A stretch of DNA of 64,000 nucleotides, from positions 3,658,001 through 3,722,000 of the forward strand of contig NC_015064.1 in the NCBI RefSeq assembly GCF_000178975.2. Reading direction: 5' to 3'. Both the position numbers and the translations under genes were made by a program. Shown in pieces: positions 24,236 through 32,877 of this stretch. Numbering within the stretch: the first letter of the stretch is position 1; each line of letters begins with the position of its first letter. Origin of the DNA: Granulicella tundricola MP5ACTX9. GTDB taxonomy: Bacteria; Acidobacteriota; Terriglobia; Terriglobales; Acidobacteriaceae. The notes beneath the pieces are model-generated. The model was not told the origin of the DNA, searched no databases, and saw only the letters and a program-made list of their open reading frames with translations.

Positions 24236-24868
24236 ATGGGTTTGGCGCAGACACTTTCCGCGGCGATGATCGAGCAGACGCAACGCGAAAATCTCGCGAT
24301 CGCCCGTGGTCTGAAACGAAACGACCCCGAGTTGCTGGATCAGCTGATTGAGCTCTATCAACACCGCCTGTTGCGTTATCTCCTATTCCTGACCGGCAAG
24401 CGTGAAGTTGCAGAGGATCTCTTCCAGGAGACTTGGATGCGCGTGCTGCTGCGTGGCGCGCAATACAACGGCAAAGCCCGTTTCGATACCTGGCTTTTCA
24501 CGATCGCCCGTAATCTCGTCATTGATCTCTCCCGCAAGCGCCAGATGGCCAGCCTGGATGAGATGAGCGAGGCCGGCGATGATGAACGGCCGTTTGAAGT
24601 CGCCATCGACGAGCCCTCACCTCTGGACCAGTTCGCCGTTCGCGAAGATCGGGCTGAGGTTGCTGAGGTTCTTCTAAAACTCGAGCCGAACTACCGTGAA
24701 GTGCTGGTTTTGAGATTTCATGAGGAGATGTCACTCGAAGAGATTGCCAGCTTTACCAAGGCTCCCCTCTCGACAGTGAAGTCACGACTCTACCGCGGGT
24801 TGGCCGCCTTGAAGCCTGAGGTCGAACAACTGCGGAAAGCCCATGAGGGCGGGAGCGTTCGGGCATGA
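24236..24868 (+). CDS. ECF-family RNA polymerase sigma factor
   Basis: 210 residues. Region 2 is at about 42-105 ('AEDLFQETWMRVLLRGAQYN', 'FDTWLFTIARNLVIDLSRKR') and region 4 at about 145-195 ('LEPNYREVLVLRFHEEMSLE', 'APLSTVKSRLYRGLA'). The ATG at 24236 sits very close to AGGAG; an ATG ten codons later could be the real start. The 3' end overlaps the following membrane-protein gene by 4 bp, as sigma genes do with their anti-sigma. The composition shift of the window happens just upstream. Confidence 0.92.
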   Translation: MGLAQTLSAAMIEQTQRENLAIARGLKRNDPELLDQLIELYQHRLLRYLLFLTGKREVAEDLFQETWMRVLLRGAQYNGKARFDTWLFTIARNLVIDLSRKRQMASLDEMSEAGDDERPFEVAIDEPSPLDQFAVREDRAEVAEVLLKLEPNYREVLVLRFHEEMSLEEIASFTKAPLSTVKSRLYRGLAALKPEVEQLRKAHEGGSVRA

Positions 24869-25302
24869 GCGTGAGACAAAACTTCCCCCAGGGGCTGGCC
24901 AATTCAAGGACCGAAGAGCTGAAGCGCCGAGTAGGTCTTCCGGTGGAAGAAGGCTTTGCGCAATCGGCGTCTGCTTCCGGCGCTCATGCCGCAGCCTCTG
25001 CGGCCATGGTGAACCGCACACATAGAATCGTGCGTGAACGCGCCCGCACCATCCAGGCTCGGCGCAGCAGGGTTCGCAGCCTGTGGCTACCATTAGCTGT
25101 TTGCTCTGGACTGCTCGTCGTCATCTGTGCAGCAATCTGGAGCGTGCTGGATGAGTACGAGCTTGTCCCTACTGGAATGCCGGATGCCAGCCAGCAGATG
25201 TTCGTCCTGCTGATGTGGTGCCTGCCCCTTTCGGCGGTGCTGATCGCGCTTGTCTGGTTTCGGCGAGCAGGCACGAGGATCGAAGGCGGGGGTATCCAGT
25301 GA
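24865..25302 (+). CDS. Two-helix membrane protein, candidate anti-sigma factor
   Basis: 145 residues. A soluble, Ala/Arg-rich N-terminal part (about 1-72) precedes two membrane helices ('LPLAVCSGLLVVICAAIW', about 75-92, and 'MFVLLMWCLPLSAVLIALVW', about 111-130). No zinc-finger HxxxCxxC motif is present, so this is not the common zf-HC2 anti-sigma. The ATGA overlap with the sigma gene argues for a functional link. I do not recognise a family. Confidence 0.75.
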   Translation: MSVRQNFPQGLANSRTEELKRRVGLPVEEGFAQSASASGAHAAASAAMVNRTHRIVRERARTIQARRSRVRSLWLPLAVCSGLLVVICAAIWSVLDEYELVPTGMPDASQQMFVLLMWCLPLSAVLIALVWFRRAGTRIEGGGIQ

Positions 25303-25847
25303 CCACTCCATGGAGCCGAAACAAGAGTGGCGAAATCGATCGCCAGACCCAGGATGATAACGAACTGCGGATGATTCCGTGGTGGTCTGTTTTGCTCGCG
25401 ATTGTGGCCTTTGCTGCCATGCAGTTTCTGTTCCATGGAGTGTTGCCGCACCATAAGCATGAGATGCTGCCCATGCGGCTTCTCATGGGCTATACCTACG
25501 GCACTCTGGTAGCTAGCTACGTTTTGCTTGTTGGCTATGTCAGCCGTGACGTGAAGCGCCGCAACATGCCGGCCGCACTGTGGATGTTGATCGTCATCAT
25601 GATGCCGGGTGGGATCGGCGCGGTGGTCTACTTTCTGCTGCGTCAGCCCATGCTTTCGCGTTGCCCTCATTGCTCGACTGAGATCGCTTCCACCACCCAC
25701 TTTTGCCCTCAATGCCAGTTTCAGATGGCTCCAGTGTGCGGTCAGTGCTTCCGTGGCGTTGAGATCACAGATGTTTACTGCAAACAGTGCGGCCACGATC
25801 TGGAAGAGGACAATGTTCCGGCGCGGTTGCGGGCGTTTCGCGACTAG
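25299..25847 (+). CDS. Membrane protein with PLDc_N-like helices and double zinc ribbon
   Basis: 182 residues from a GTG at 25299 overlapping the previous stop (GTGA). There are three membrane helices: 'WWSVLLAIVAFAAMQFLFHG' (about 27-46), 'LLMGYTYGTLVASYVLLVGY' (about 62-81) and 'WMLIVIMMPGGIGAVVYFLL' (about 94-113), the last resembling the PLDc_N fold. The C-terminus is a double zinc ribbon with four CxxC pairs: CPHC, CPQC, CGQC, CKQC. It is translationally coupled to the sigma operon. It may transmit a membrane signal or hold the sigma factor (inference). Confidence 0.8.
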   Translation: MTTPWSRNKSGEIDRQTQDDNELRMIPWWSVLLAIVAFAAMQFLFHGVLPHHKHEMLPMRLLMGYTYGTLVASYVLLVGYVSRDVKRRNMPAALWMLIVIMMPGGIGAVVYFLLRQPMLSRCPHCSTEIASTTHFCPQCQFQMAPVCGQCFRGVEITDVYCKQCGHDLEEDNVPARLRAFRD

Positions 25848-25877
25848 GCGAGCGCGATTCGTGGTTAACTACTCTCG

Positions 25878-26678
25878 ATGCCTCTGAAAGTTGTAATCGT
25901 CGACGATGAGTTGCTGGCCCGCCAGGAACTTCAGTATCTGGTTGAAAATGCTGGAGATGTGCAGGTATTGGCACTTGGCAGCAACGGTATCGAAGCCGTC
26001 GATCTCATTCACAAACACAAGCCTGACCTGGTTTTCCTGGACGTGCAAATGCCTGGGCTTGATGGCTTTGGCGTGCTTAAGAAGCTATTGGAGAAGAAAG
26101 CTCGCTTGCCGCAGGTTGTTTTTGCGACGGCCTATGACCAATATGCGGTCCGCGCGTTTGAGGTGAATGCGGTTGATTACCTGCTTAAACCCTTTGATAA
26201 GAGTCGTATAGAACGCACTATCGCCAAGGCGCGGGAGCGGGTTGCGTTGGTGGAGGCGAGTATCGCTCCCGATAGTGCGGAGGCCAAGCTGGACGCGCTT
26301 CTACGGCTGGTGGAGGAGGCTTCCCAGACGCCGAAGGTGCAGCGTGGGAAGATCGTTTTGAGGGCGCAGAACCGGCTTATGTTGGTGGATCAGAAGGAGA
26401 TATGCTTCGTTTCCATCGAGGACGGAGCCATTTCCGTGGTGACTCCAGCTATGGAGGGACAGTCAAACTGCCGGACGCTGGAGGAGTTGATGGAGCAGCT
26501 CGATCCAGAGGCTTTCTGGAGGGCACATCGCTCGTATGTGGTGAATATACAGCACATACGGGAGGTTGTTCCGTGGTTCAAGTCCAGTTATCAGTTGCGC
26601 ATGGACGACCCTAAAAAGACGGAGATTCCGGTGAGCCGAAATCAGACGAAGAGGCTGCGGGAGTTGTTCAATCTATAG
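25878..26678 (+). CDS. LytTR-family response regulator
   Basis: 266 residues. The receiver domain at 1-120 has the acidic pair DD (9-10), phospho-acceptor Asp 55 in 'LVFLDVQMPG', and the conserved Lys in 'DYLLKPFDKS'. The LytTR DNA-binding domain is at about 160-262 ('ICFVSIEDGAISVV', 'FWRAHRSYVVNIQHIREVVP'). LytTR regulators usually pair with a 5TM or 7TM histidine kinase; none is adjacent, so it is an orphan here. It follows the zinc-ribbon gene by 30 bp and may share its transcript. Confidence 0.94.
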   Translation: MPLKVVIVDDELLARQELQYLVENAGDVQVLALGSNGIEAVDLIHKHKPDLVFLDVQMPGLDGFGVLKKLLEKKARLPQVVFATAYDQYAVRAFEVNAVDYLLKPFDKSRIERTIAKARERVALVEASIAPDSAEAKLDALLRLVEEASQTPKVQRGKIVLRAQNRLMLVDQKEICFVSIEDGAISVVTPAMEGQSNCRTLEELMEQLDPEAFWRAHRSYVVNIQHIREVVPWFKSSYQLRMDDPKKTEIPVSRNQTKRLRELFNL

Positions 26679-26681
26679 GGT

Positions 26682-27323
26682 TTAGGCTCGGCCTTCGCGC
26701 TTCTGCGCTAGCACCAGGCCGCGGGGGGTGGGGAGGAAGATGCAACTCACCAAACCCTCTGCTTCGAGCGTAAATGCTGCATTTCTAACGACTTTCATGT
26801 GGCTGCTGGCGTCGTGCATGAGGATGAGTCCGGTGGAGCGAATCTGGGGCAGGAAGCGGCGTACTTCAGCGGCTCGGATGTCCGTATCGGAGTCCGAGAA
26901 GAGGATATCGATGGTGCCTGAGACGTGCATCTCCAGCGAGGATTCGTTGCGGAGTTCGATGAAGTTTTCGAGGCCGGAGGCGGCTATTTTTTCTTTGGCT
27001 TTTTTGTAGACGAGGGGGTCGAATTCGCAGGAGACTATTTTTCCGAAGCCGTTGGTGCGCATGCCTTCAGCCATCCAGAGGGTGCTAACTCCTAGAAAAG
27101 AACCGGTTTCCACCACAAGCTCGGGTTTGAGTGTGGTGATCAACGTGCGCAGAAATTCGAGGACTTCGGCTTCCGCGGTCATGGAGTCGTACATGTGCCA
27201 GCGCTCCGGGTGGGGGCACTCGGGGGTGGCTCGGTGGTACTCAGGAAGCAGCTTTCCTGCGGCTTTTTCAGCCTGGAGCATGACTTTATGCTCCTGCTTC
27301 AGCTTCTTTTTGAATAGACCCAT
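26682..27323 (-). CDS. Class I SAM-dependent methyltransferase
   Basis: 213 residues from the ATG at 27323 (a longer frame runs through a repeat-rich leader). The Rossmann motif I is 'LVVETGSFLGVSTLWMAEG' (about 68-86), then 'IVSCEFDPLVYKKAKEKI' for the SAM acidic loop and 'GTIDILFSDSDTDIRAAEV' for the metal or substrate side, like catechol-O-methyltransferase-type proteins. The substrate is unknown. It is convergent with the LytTR gene, with only 3 bp between stops. No clear ribosome site is seen. Confidence 0.82.
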   Translation of the reverse strand: MGLFKKKLKQEHKVMLQAEKAAGKLLPEYHRATPECPHPERWHMYDSMTAEAEVLEFLRTLITTLKPELVVETGSFLGVSTLWMAEGMRTNGFGKIVSCEFDPLVYKKAKEKIAASGLENFIELRNESSLEMHVSGTIDILFSDSDTDIRAAEVRRFLPQIRSTGLILMHDASSHMKVVRNAAFTLEAEGLVSCIFLPTPRGLVLAQKREGRA

Positions 27324-27353
27324 GAGGTTGATTGTAGCGAAAACGGGGCAGTT

Positions 27354-27408
27354 CACCACGCGCACTTCTGCACCACAAATCACCACATACTCACCACAAA
27401 TGCACCAC
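27354..27408. repeat. Helically phased CACCAC repeats upstream of methyltransferase
   Basis: CACCAC occurs at 27354, 27371, 27381, 27392 and 27403; the last four are spaced 10-11 bp, one helical turn. On the minus strand these read TGTGGTG-like units just upstream of the methyltransferase start at 27323. They could be an operator array or a general acidobacterial intergenic repeat. Confidence 0.5.
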
Positions 27409-27434
27409 GTTTTGCGATACCTTCGCGCGCCTCT

Positions 27435-28391
27435 TTAACGGGTCAAAGGCCAGAGCCAGGCTGCGCCTCGGACGCCGCTGGAATCTCCGTGGAGGGCTGG
27501 GACGAGGGCGGTGTCGAACTCGCCACCGAAGACGTAGGGGATCATGCGCTCGCCGAGGGTGCGGTAGAAGCCCTTGTACTGGGAGAGGCCGCCGCCGAAG
27601 ACGATGATGTCGGGGTCGAGGATGTGGACGACCTGGGCGAGGCCTCGGGCGAGGCGGTCTTCAAAGCGGTGCATGGTGTCCAGAGCTTCGGCGCTGCCGG
27701 CTTCTGCGATAGCGACGATCTCGCGGGTGGTGAGACTCTTGCCGGTGACGTTGCGGAAGTCCTGGGCGACGCCTGTGCCGGAGACCCACTGCTCCATGCA
27801 GCCGTGCTTGCCGCAGTAGCAGGACGGGCCGGGGTTCTCGTCTACGGAGGGCCAGGGCAGGGGCATGTGGCCCCACTCGCCGGAGACGCCGTTGGGGCCG
27901 GAGTGAACGTGCCCCTGGAAGGAAACGCCGCCGCCGCAGCCGGTGCCGAGGATGACGGCGAAGACGACGGCCTTGCCTGCGGCTGCGCCGTCCGTTGCCT
28001 CGGAGACGGCTAGGCAGTTGGCGTCGTTGGCGATGCGGACCTCACGGGAGAGGAGCTGGCCGAGGTCTTCCTGGAGGGGCTTGCCGTTGAGCCAGGTGGA
28101 GTTAGCGTTTTTGACGAGGCCGGTGACGCCGGAGATGGTGCCGGGGATGCCGGCGCCCACAGTGGCCTTGCGGCCTGTTTCGGTCTCGAGGCGGAAGACG
28201 AGGTCTGCCATGGCCTGGAGGGTGCCCTTGTAGTCGTCGCGTGGGGTGGGGACGCGGTGACGGCCTAGTTCGTTGCCGGCGTGGTCGAGGGCAAGGGCTT
28301 CAATCTTGGTGCCGCCCAGGTCGATGCCTATGCGGATGGAGGATGAGTCTGGCAAGTTGTAACCCCGAAGAGGTGAGAATGGCTGGGTCAT
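27435..28391 (-). CDS. ROK-family sugar kinase (fructokinase Mak type)
   Basis: 318 residues from the ATG at 28391; a TTG 13 codons upstream is an alternative. The phosphate-binding motif is 'RIGIDLGGTKIEALALD', followed by 'GIPGTISGVTGLVKNANS' and 'NDANCLAVSEA'. The ROK zinc motif is GHM...CYCGKHGCME ('GEWGHMPLPW' then 'CYCGKHGCMEQW'), closest to E. coli Mak in spacing. It phosphorylates a hexose, probably fructose, with ATP. No sugar transporter gene is adjacent. Confidence 0.87.
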   Translation of the reverse strand: MTQPFSPLRGYNLPDSSSIRIGIDLGGTKIEALALDHAGNELGRHRVPTPRDDYKGTLQAMADLVFRLETETGRKATVGAGIPGTISGVTGLVKNANSTWLNGKPLQEDLGQLLSREVRIANDANCLAVSEATDGAAAGKAVVFAVILGTGCGGGVSFQGHVHSGPNGVSGEWGHMPLPWPSVDENPGPSCYCGKHGCMEQWVSGTGVAQDFRNVTGKSLTTREIVAIAEAGSAEALDTMHRFEDRLARGLAQVVHILDPDIIVFGGGLSQYKGFYRTLGERMIPYVFGGEFDTALVPALHGDSSGVRGAAWLWPLTR

Positions 28392-28544
28392 CAGAGCGGA
28401 CGGCTGCTGAGGGTACCCGACAAAACCCAAGGCTAATGCTTCCCCGACGGTCTAAGCAAGGGAGGGGATGAATCTTGCCTGGACGGGCGGATTATGGTGG
28501 GCAAAAGCCCGGGCCGCATTTATCTTGGCAGCAAGCGAGGGCGC

Positions 28545-29042
28545 ATGGAACGACGTGAGTTTTTCTCGAAGAAGTTGAAGCTGATCGGGTGGCTGTGTGT
28601 GGCTGTTGCTTTTGCTGCAGGTGGCTTCTACGAGGTGCGGGTGGGTGACGGACCTGAACAAGCGGGCGGCTGGCTCTGCCTTGTTGTGTGTGCTCTGGGC
28701 GGAGTGGTCTTACTCAAGGAACTCCTGAGCTCCGGGCCGAAGATGGTGCTCAGTGGCGAAGGTCTGTTTGACCGCTCGCTGGGTACTCCCGTGATCCCCT
28801 GGCAATCCATTCTTGAAGTGGATATCAGTCACGTGAAGAAGTCCGGCTACATCACCGTGCGGCTTGCCGATGAGGCGCAACGGGTGGCGAATCTGCCGAT
28901 CCAGAAACGTGCCATGGCGGCGTGGAACAAGAAGCTGGGTGGCGATGTCTTCAATACGAGTATCTCGACGCTGGACGTCCCGCCGGAGGGGGTTGTCAGT
29001 GAGGTCGTCAAGCAGTGGCACTACTATGCTCCGAAGCGCTGA
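28545..29042 (+). CDS. STM3941-like membrane protein
   Basis: 165 residues from the ATG at 28545 with GAGGG upstream; a start 17 codons earlier is less likely. Two membrane helices at about 14-30 ('LIGWLCVAVAFAAGGFYEV') and 42-60 ('WLCLVVCALGGVVLLKELL') are followed by a PH-like beta domain ('EGLFDRSLGTPVIPWQSILE', 'GYITVRLADEAQRVANLP'). This pattern fits the STM3941 family of unknown function. It stands alone between the ROK kinase and the phytochrome operon. Confidence 0.72.
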   Translation: MERREFFSKKLKLIGWLCVAVAFAAGGFYEVRVGDGPEQAGGWLCLVVCALGGVVLLKELLSSGPKMVLSGEGLFDRSLGTPVIPWQSILEVDISHVKKSGYITVRLADEAQRVANLPIQKRAMAAWNKKLGGDVFNTSISTLDVPPEGVVSEVVKQWHYYAPKR

Positions 29043-29154
29043 GGAGCCGGGGCCACCGACAGTTCGACGGTGCCAGCACATTTGTTTGAAATCAGGCGTT
29101 GCCAACGATCTGTCGGCGACGCCGCTGGTTTCTGCCATTGGCGGCAGCTCTCTC

Positions 29155-29346
29155 TCAGTCATCAAAGCCCTTCATGAGCTCATCCTCACTCAGATCCGTG
29201 AGGGCAACGTTACCGTTTTGCTCGCGTACTTCGTATAGAAAGTGCGTTTGAAATAATGTGGTCGTGCCGTCCGAGAAATGGATGATAAGGCCATTTCCCG
29301 AGAGCTCGGCCGAACGGATGGCGATGTGCTTGTGTTCAACGGCCAT
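29155..29346 (-). CDS. Small conserved-looking protein, function unknown
   Basis: 63 residues; AAGGAAAA precedes the ATG at 29346. The compact beta-rich sequence contains 'IRSAELSGNGLIIHFSDGTT' and 'LFQTHFLYEVREQNGNVAL', with an acidic C-terminus. The FSDGTT core resembles DUF971/DUF2442-type small folds, but I cannot assign a family. It is convergent with the STM3941-like gene. Confidence 0.65.
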   Translation of the reverse strand: MAVEHKHIAIRSAELSGNGLIIHFSDGTTTLFQTHFLYEVREQNGNVALTDLSEDELMKGFDD

Positions 29347-29611
29347 GTATTTTCCTTGTAGCTGAGATAACGTTCTGTCGCATGTTCAGCGTAGTGAATT
29401 CGTGAGAACTCGTCTGTCCGCATCGTGGCAGATAAGAAGCAATTTTTCATCCGATACCACCCGTCGGGCACAGACAGAGAGGAACCGACGAGCCCTCGGC
29501 TCATGCTTCCCATTTTCCAAGCAAGAGAAGCGACCGAACTTTCTGGCCAATGAGCGTATAACCAGAGGTGGATAGAGACGCTTCTCAGGGGTCTTCCCCG
29601 GAGCGTGACCC

Positions 29612-30187
29612 GTGGATGTACGGCGACTCAGGCTTGAGACCCAAGCGGACCATGAAGCAGTCGAGGCGAGTTTTCCGCTGATGCGGATGGGACTGGGCCG
29701 CAGCGAGTATGTGTTCTGCCTGCAACGTCTGCACGGGGTGGTGGCGGCGTGGGAGAAAGCAGCAACCGGACATGTTGGCGATGCAATCAGACCAGAGTGG
29801 CTGAGGTCTGTGGTGAAGCAGCGTCTGCGTCGTCCGATGCTGGAGCGTGACCTGGCTCACTTCAACGTGATGAATGTAGGTGCCGGAGGACCGGTCCTGC
29901 CGGAGTTTCAGAGCATCTCCAGCCTTCTGGGTGCCATGTACGTGATGGAAGGATCGACGCTCGGCGGACAGTTGATCGGCCGGCATGTGGACCGAGTGCT
30001 GGGTCTGGTGGATGGCGAAGGCAGCGCTTATTTTCATGGCCACCGGGAGTTGACCGGCTCGATGTGGAGGGAGTTCTGCGGAGTTCTTGAGGCCGAGATT
30101 CCGGAGACCGACGGCGATGCGACGGTGGCGGCCGCCAAGGCGATGTTTCAGATGTTCGGGGCCTGGATGCAAGGCAGCAAGCCGTAA
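29612..30187 (+). CDS. bphO: Biliverdin-producing heme oxygenase BphO
   Basis: 191 residues from a GTG at 29612 with GGAG 8 bp upstream. The proximal heme-ligand His is His14 in 'LRLETQADHEAVE'; the distal helix region is 'LLGAMYVMEGSTLGGQLIGR' (about 108-127). It opens heme to biliverdin IX-alpha, CO and iron. It lies 35 bp upstream of bphP, so the operon makes both chromophore and apoprotein. Bacterial bphO-bphP pairs are well known. Confidence 0.93.
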   Translation: MDVRRLRLETQADHEAVEASFPLMRMGLGRSEYVFCLQRLHGVVAAWEKAATGHVGDAIRPEWLRSVVKQRLRRPMLERDLAHFNVMNVGAGGPVLPEFQSISSLLGAMYVMEGSTLGGQLIGRHVDRVLGLVDGEGSAYFHGHRELTGSMWREFCGVLEAEIPETDGDATVAAAKAMFQMFGAWMQGSKP

Positions 30188-30222
30188 AGGCTTGCGAGCC
30201 GACGTGCGACGAAGAGGCCGGA

Positions 30223-32847
30223 ATGATCAAGAGCACGCGGGAAGTTGATAGGCAAGACGATGTTTCGACTACGGGACAACAGGATCTAAGCGGGAACGCT
30301 TCAGTCGACGAGACAACGGTGAGCACCGTTGCCTGTGAGGATGAACCGATCCGGATTCCGGGCAGCATTCAGCGGCACGGTTTCCTGCTGCTGCTGGACG
30401 AAGGAGCGAAGCTGGTGGTGGGTGCCAGCGAGAATGTAGAGGAGATGCTTGGGGTTCCGTGGAAGCTGATCCTGGGGACACCGGTGGAGACGATCCTGGA
30501 GCGCGAGGTACTGGCTGCGCTGCGTGCGCCGGGGCTCGACGAGGAACAGCTGGGCACGGTGACGTACCTGGGGTCGTTTCCAGTGCGGCATGAGCTTTAC
30601 AGCGTGGTGACGCATCGGACAGGAACACGGCGTGCCCTGGAGTTCGAACGGATCGACCGGCTGGTTCGGCCTGAACTGATGAACGTGGTGATCACGAACT
30701 TTGTGGGGCAGTTGAGCAAGCTGAAGACGGAAGACGAGCTTTGCCGCGCGATCACCAAGCAGGTGCTGGATCTGACCGGGGTGAACCGCGTGATGCTTTA
30801 TAGCTTCAACGAAGCTGGACACGGTACGGTGATGGCGGAGGAGAGCGACGGCACGCTTCCGAGCTACCTGGGGCTGCGTTTCCCGGACGGGGACATTCCG
30901 CAGCAGGCTCGGGATCTGTACCTGCTGAACACCGTACGAATCATTCCGGACTCTTCGTATATTCCTTCGCCGCTGCATGTGTTGAGCAGCGAGGCGGGAA
31001 CGCCGGTGGACCTCTCAATGGCCCTGCTGCGGAGCGTGTCTCCGATTCACCTGCAGTACATGCAGAACATGGGCACGGCGGCCTCGATGTCCATCTCGAT
31101 TGTGTGCGAGGGCAAGCTGTGGGGTTTGATCAGTTGCCACCACGCGTCGCCGCGCGTGGTTCCCTACCTGGTGCGGAGCGCCTGCGACCTGCTGACGAAG
31201 CTGGTGGGAACCCTGCTGACCGGTCTGCGAACGACGGATCGGCTGGTGAAGATGGTTCACTTCCATGCGGTGCAGCGGCGCATCCTGACGCAGATGGCCG
31301 CGGAAAACGACTATGTGGCCGCCATGCAGGCACAGATGACGAGCATGGTGGAGGTGACGGACGCGTCCGGTGTGGCGCTGATCGTGGACGGGGTGTGTGA
31401 GCTGGCGGGCGATACACCGGCGATGGGCGATGTGTTGCGGCTGGCGGAGTGGATGAACCGGGAGCCGGAGATGGAGCTTTACTCCAGCCGCGAGCTGGGG
31501 CTTGCGGTGGAGTGGGCCGAGGCGATTCAAGGCGTTGCGAGTGGGATGCTGGCGATTCGCATTTCGACGGTCAAGCAGAGCTATGTGATCTGGTTTCGGC
31601 CTGAACTGGTGCGTGCGGTGAGCTGGGCGGGCGAACCGCTGAAGATCGAGCAGGAGGAACGGGGGCTGGAACCGAGAACATCGTTCAAGGCGTGGAAGGT
31701 ACTGGTGCGGGGGCAGAGCGAGCCGTGGAGCGATATGGAGATCGAATCGGCGCGGGAGTTCCGCGCGGCGGTGATGACGATCAGCCTGAAGCGCGCTGAA
31801 GAGGCCGCGGAGCTGAGCGAATCTCGCTTCAAACAGCTGACTCATGCGCTGCCGAACCTGGTGTGGACTACGAACGATGATGGGCTGCTGAACTATGTGA
31901 ACGAAAGGTGGCGCGATCAGGGGCTCGGCGATGAGGGCCGATGGTTCGATCAGGGACGAGTGTTTGAGGAGGATCGGGAACGGTGCATGGAGCTGTGGGC
32001 TGTAGCGGTTCGCGAGGGAACGGCGTTTGAGGCAGAGGTGCGGCTGTTGTGCGGAACGGATCGCGTGGAGCGGTGGAACCTGGTGCGAGCGGCCCCCTTT
32101 GTACGGGCGAACGGGATGAGAGCGGGTTGGGTGGGGACATGTACGGACCTGACGGATCGCCACGAGCGAGAGCTGGCTTTGAAGCTGACGGAGAAGCTTG
32201 CGTTGACCGGGCGGATGACGAGCGTCATTGCCCATGAGATCAACAATCCGCTGGAGGCGATTACGAATCTGCTCTACCTGCTGCGGGATGAGGTGGATGG
32301 AGACGGGCCGGCGAAGAGCTACATCGCCATGGCGGAGAGTGAGTTGCAGAGGATTTCAGGGATTACGAAGCAGACGCTGCGTTGGTCGCGGGACGGTACG
32401 CAGAAGGCTGAGCATGGGACGGCTGCGATGCTGTTCGACGATGTGCTGCGGTTGCTGGCGGGAAAGATCCGCAATCGGGAGGTGACCTTGACGGTGAGTG
32501 GGGGTGGGACGCCGCTGTTTGGAGTGATCAGCCAGTTGCAGCAGGTGCTTGCGAACCTGGTCTCGAACGCTGTGGATGCGGTGCCTGTGGGCGGGCGGGT
32601 CTGGATCAGTGCGAAGGCTTCCGGGAGTGGCATGGAAGTGGAGGTGGGAGATACAGGCTTAGGGATGACCGAGGAGATGCTGCGCAAGATCTTCCAGCCG
32701 TTCTACAGCACGAAGGGAGATCTGGGAAATGGGTTGGGGCTGTACATCTCGCAGGAGATTGTGGAGAGGCATGGAGGGCAGCTGACGGTGGTCAGCGAGG
32801 TTGGGGTGGGGACGCGGGTTCGGGTGGGATTGCCGGAAAGAACTTAG
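30223..32847 (+). CDS. bphP: Bacteriophytochrome histidine kinase with extra PAS domain
   Basis: 874 residues. The biliverdin-binding Cys is Cys38 ahead of 'EPIRIPGSIQRHGFLLLL' in the PAS2 domain. The GAF domain has 'FPDGDIPQQARDLYLLNTV', where FPASDIP is usual; the PHY tongue has PRTSF ('LEPRTSFKAW', near 482-490). A separate PAS domain (about 535-650, 'LTHALPNLVWTTNDDGLLNY') precedes HisKA with His in 'SVIAHEINNPLEAI' (about 670). HATPase shows 'NLVSNAVDAVP' and 'GNGLGLYISQEIVERHGG'. It is a red/far-red photoreceptor kinase; no cognate receiver is adjacent. Confidence 0.95.
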   Translation: MIKSTREVDRQDDVSTTGQQDLSGNASVDETTVSTVACEDEPIRIPGSIQRHGFLLLLDEGAKLVVGASENVEEMLGVPWKLILGTPVETILEREVLAALRAPGLDEEQLGTVTYLGSFPVRHELYSVVTHRTGTRRALEFERIDRLVRPELMNVVITNFVGQLSKLKTEDELCRAITKQVLDLTGVNRVMLYSFNEAGHGTVMAEESDGTLPSYLGLRFPDGDIPQQARDLYLLNTVRIIPDSSYIPSPLHVLSSEAGTPVDLSMALLRSVSPIHLQYMQNMGTAASMSISIVCEGKLWGLISCHHASPRVVPYLVRSACDLLTKLVGTLLTGLRTTDRLVKMVHFHAVQRRILTQMAAENDYVAAMQAQMTSMVEVTDASGVALIVDGVCELAGDTPAMGDVLRLAEWMNREPEMELYSSRELGLAVEWAEAIQGVASGMLAIRISTVKQSYVIWFRPELVRAVSWAGEPLKIEQEERGLEPRTSFKAWKVLVRGQSEPWSDMEIESAREFRAAVMTISLKRAEEAAELSESRFKQLTHALPNLVWTTNDDGLLNYVNERWRDQGLGDEGRWFDQGRVFEEDRERCMELWAVAVREGTAFEAEVRLLCGTDRVERWNLVRAAPFVRANGMRAGWVGTCTDLTDRHERELALKLTEKLALTGRMTSVIAHEINNPLEAITNLLYLLRDEVDGDGPAKSYIAMAESELQRISGITKQTLRWSRDGTQKAEHGTAAMLFDDVLRLLAGKIRNREVTLTVSGGGTPLFGVISQLQQVLANLVSNAVDAVPVGGRVWISAKASGSGMEVEVGDTGLGMTEEMLRKIFQPFYSTKGDLGNGLGLYISQEIVERHGGQLTVVSEVGVGTRVRVGLPERT

Positions 32848-32877
32848 AGGGTGGCGGCGCGGTTCCAGTGGTCTGAC

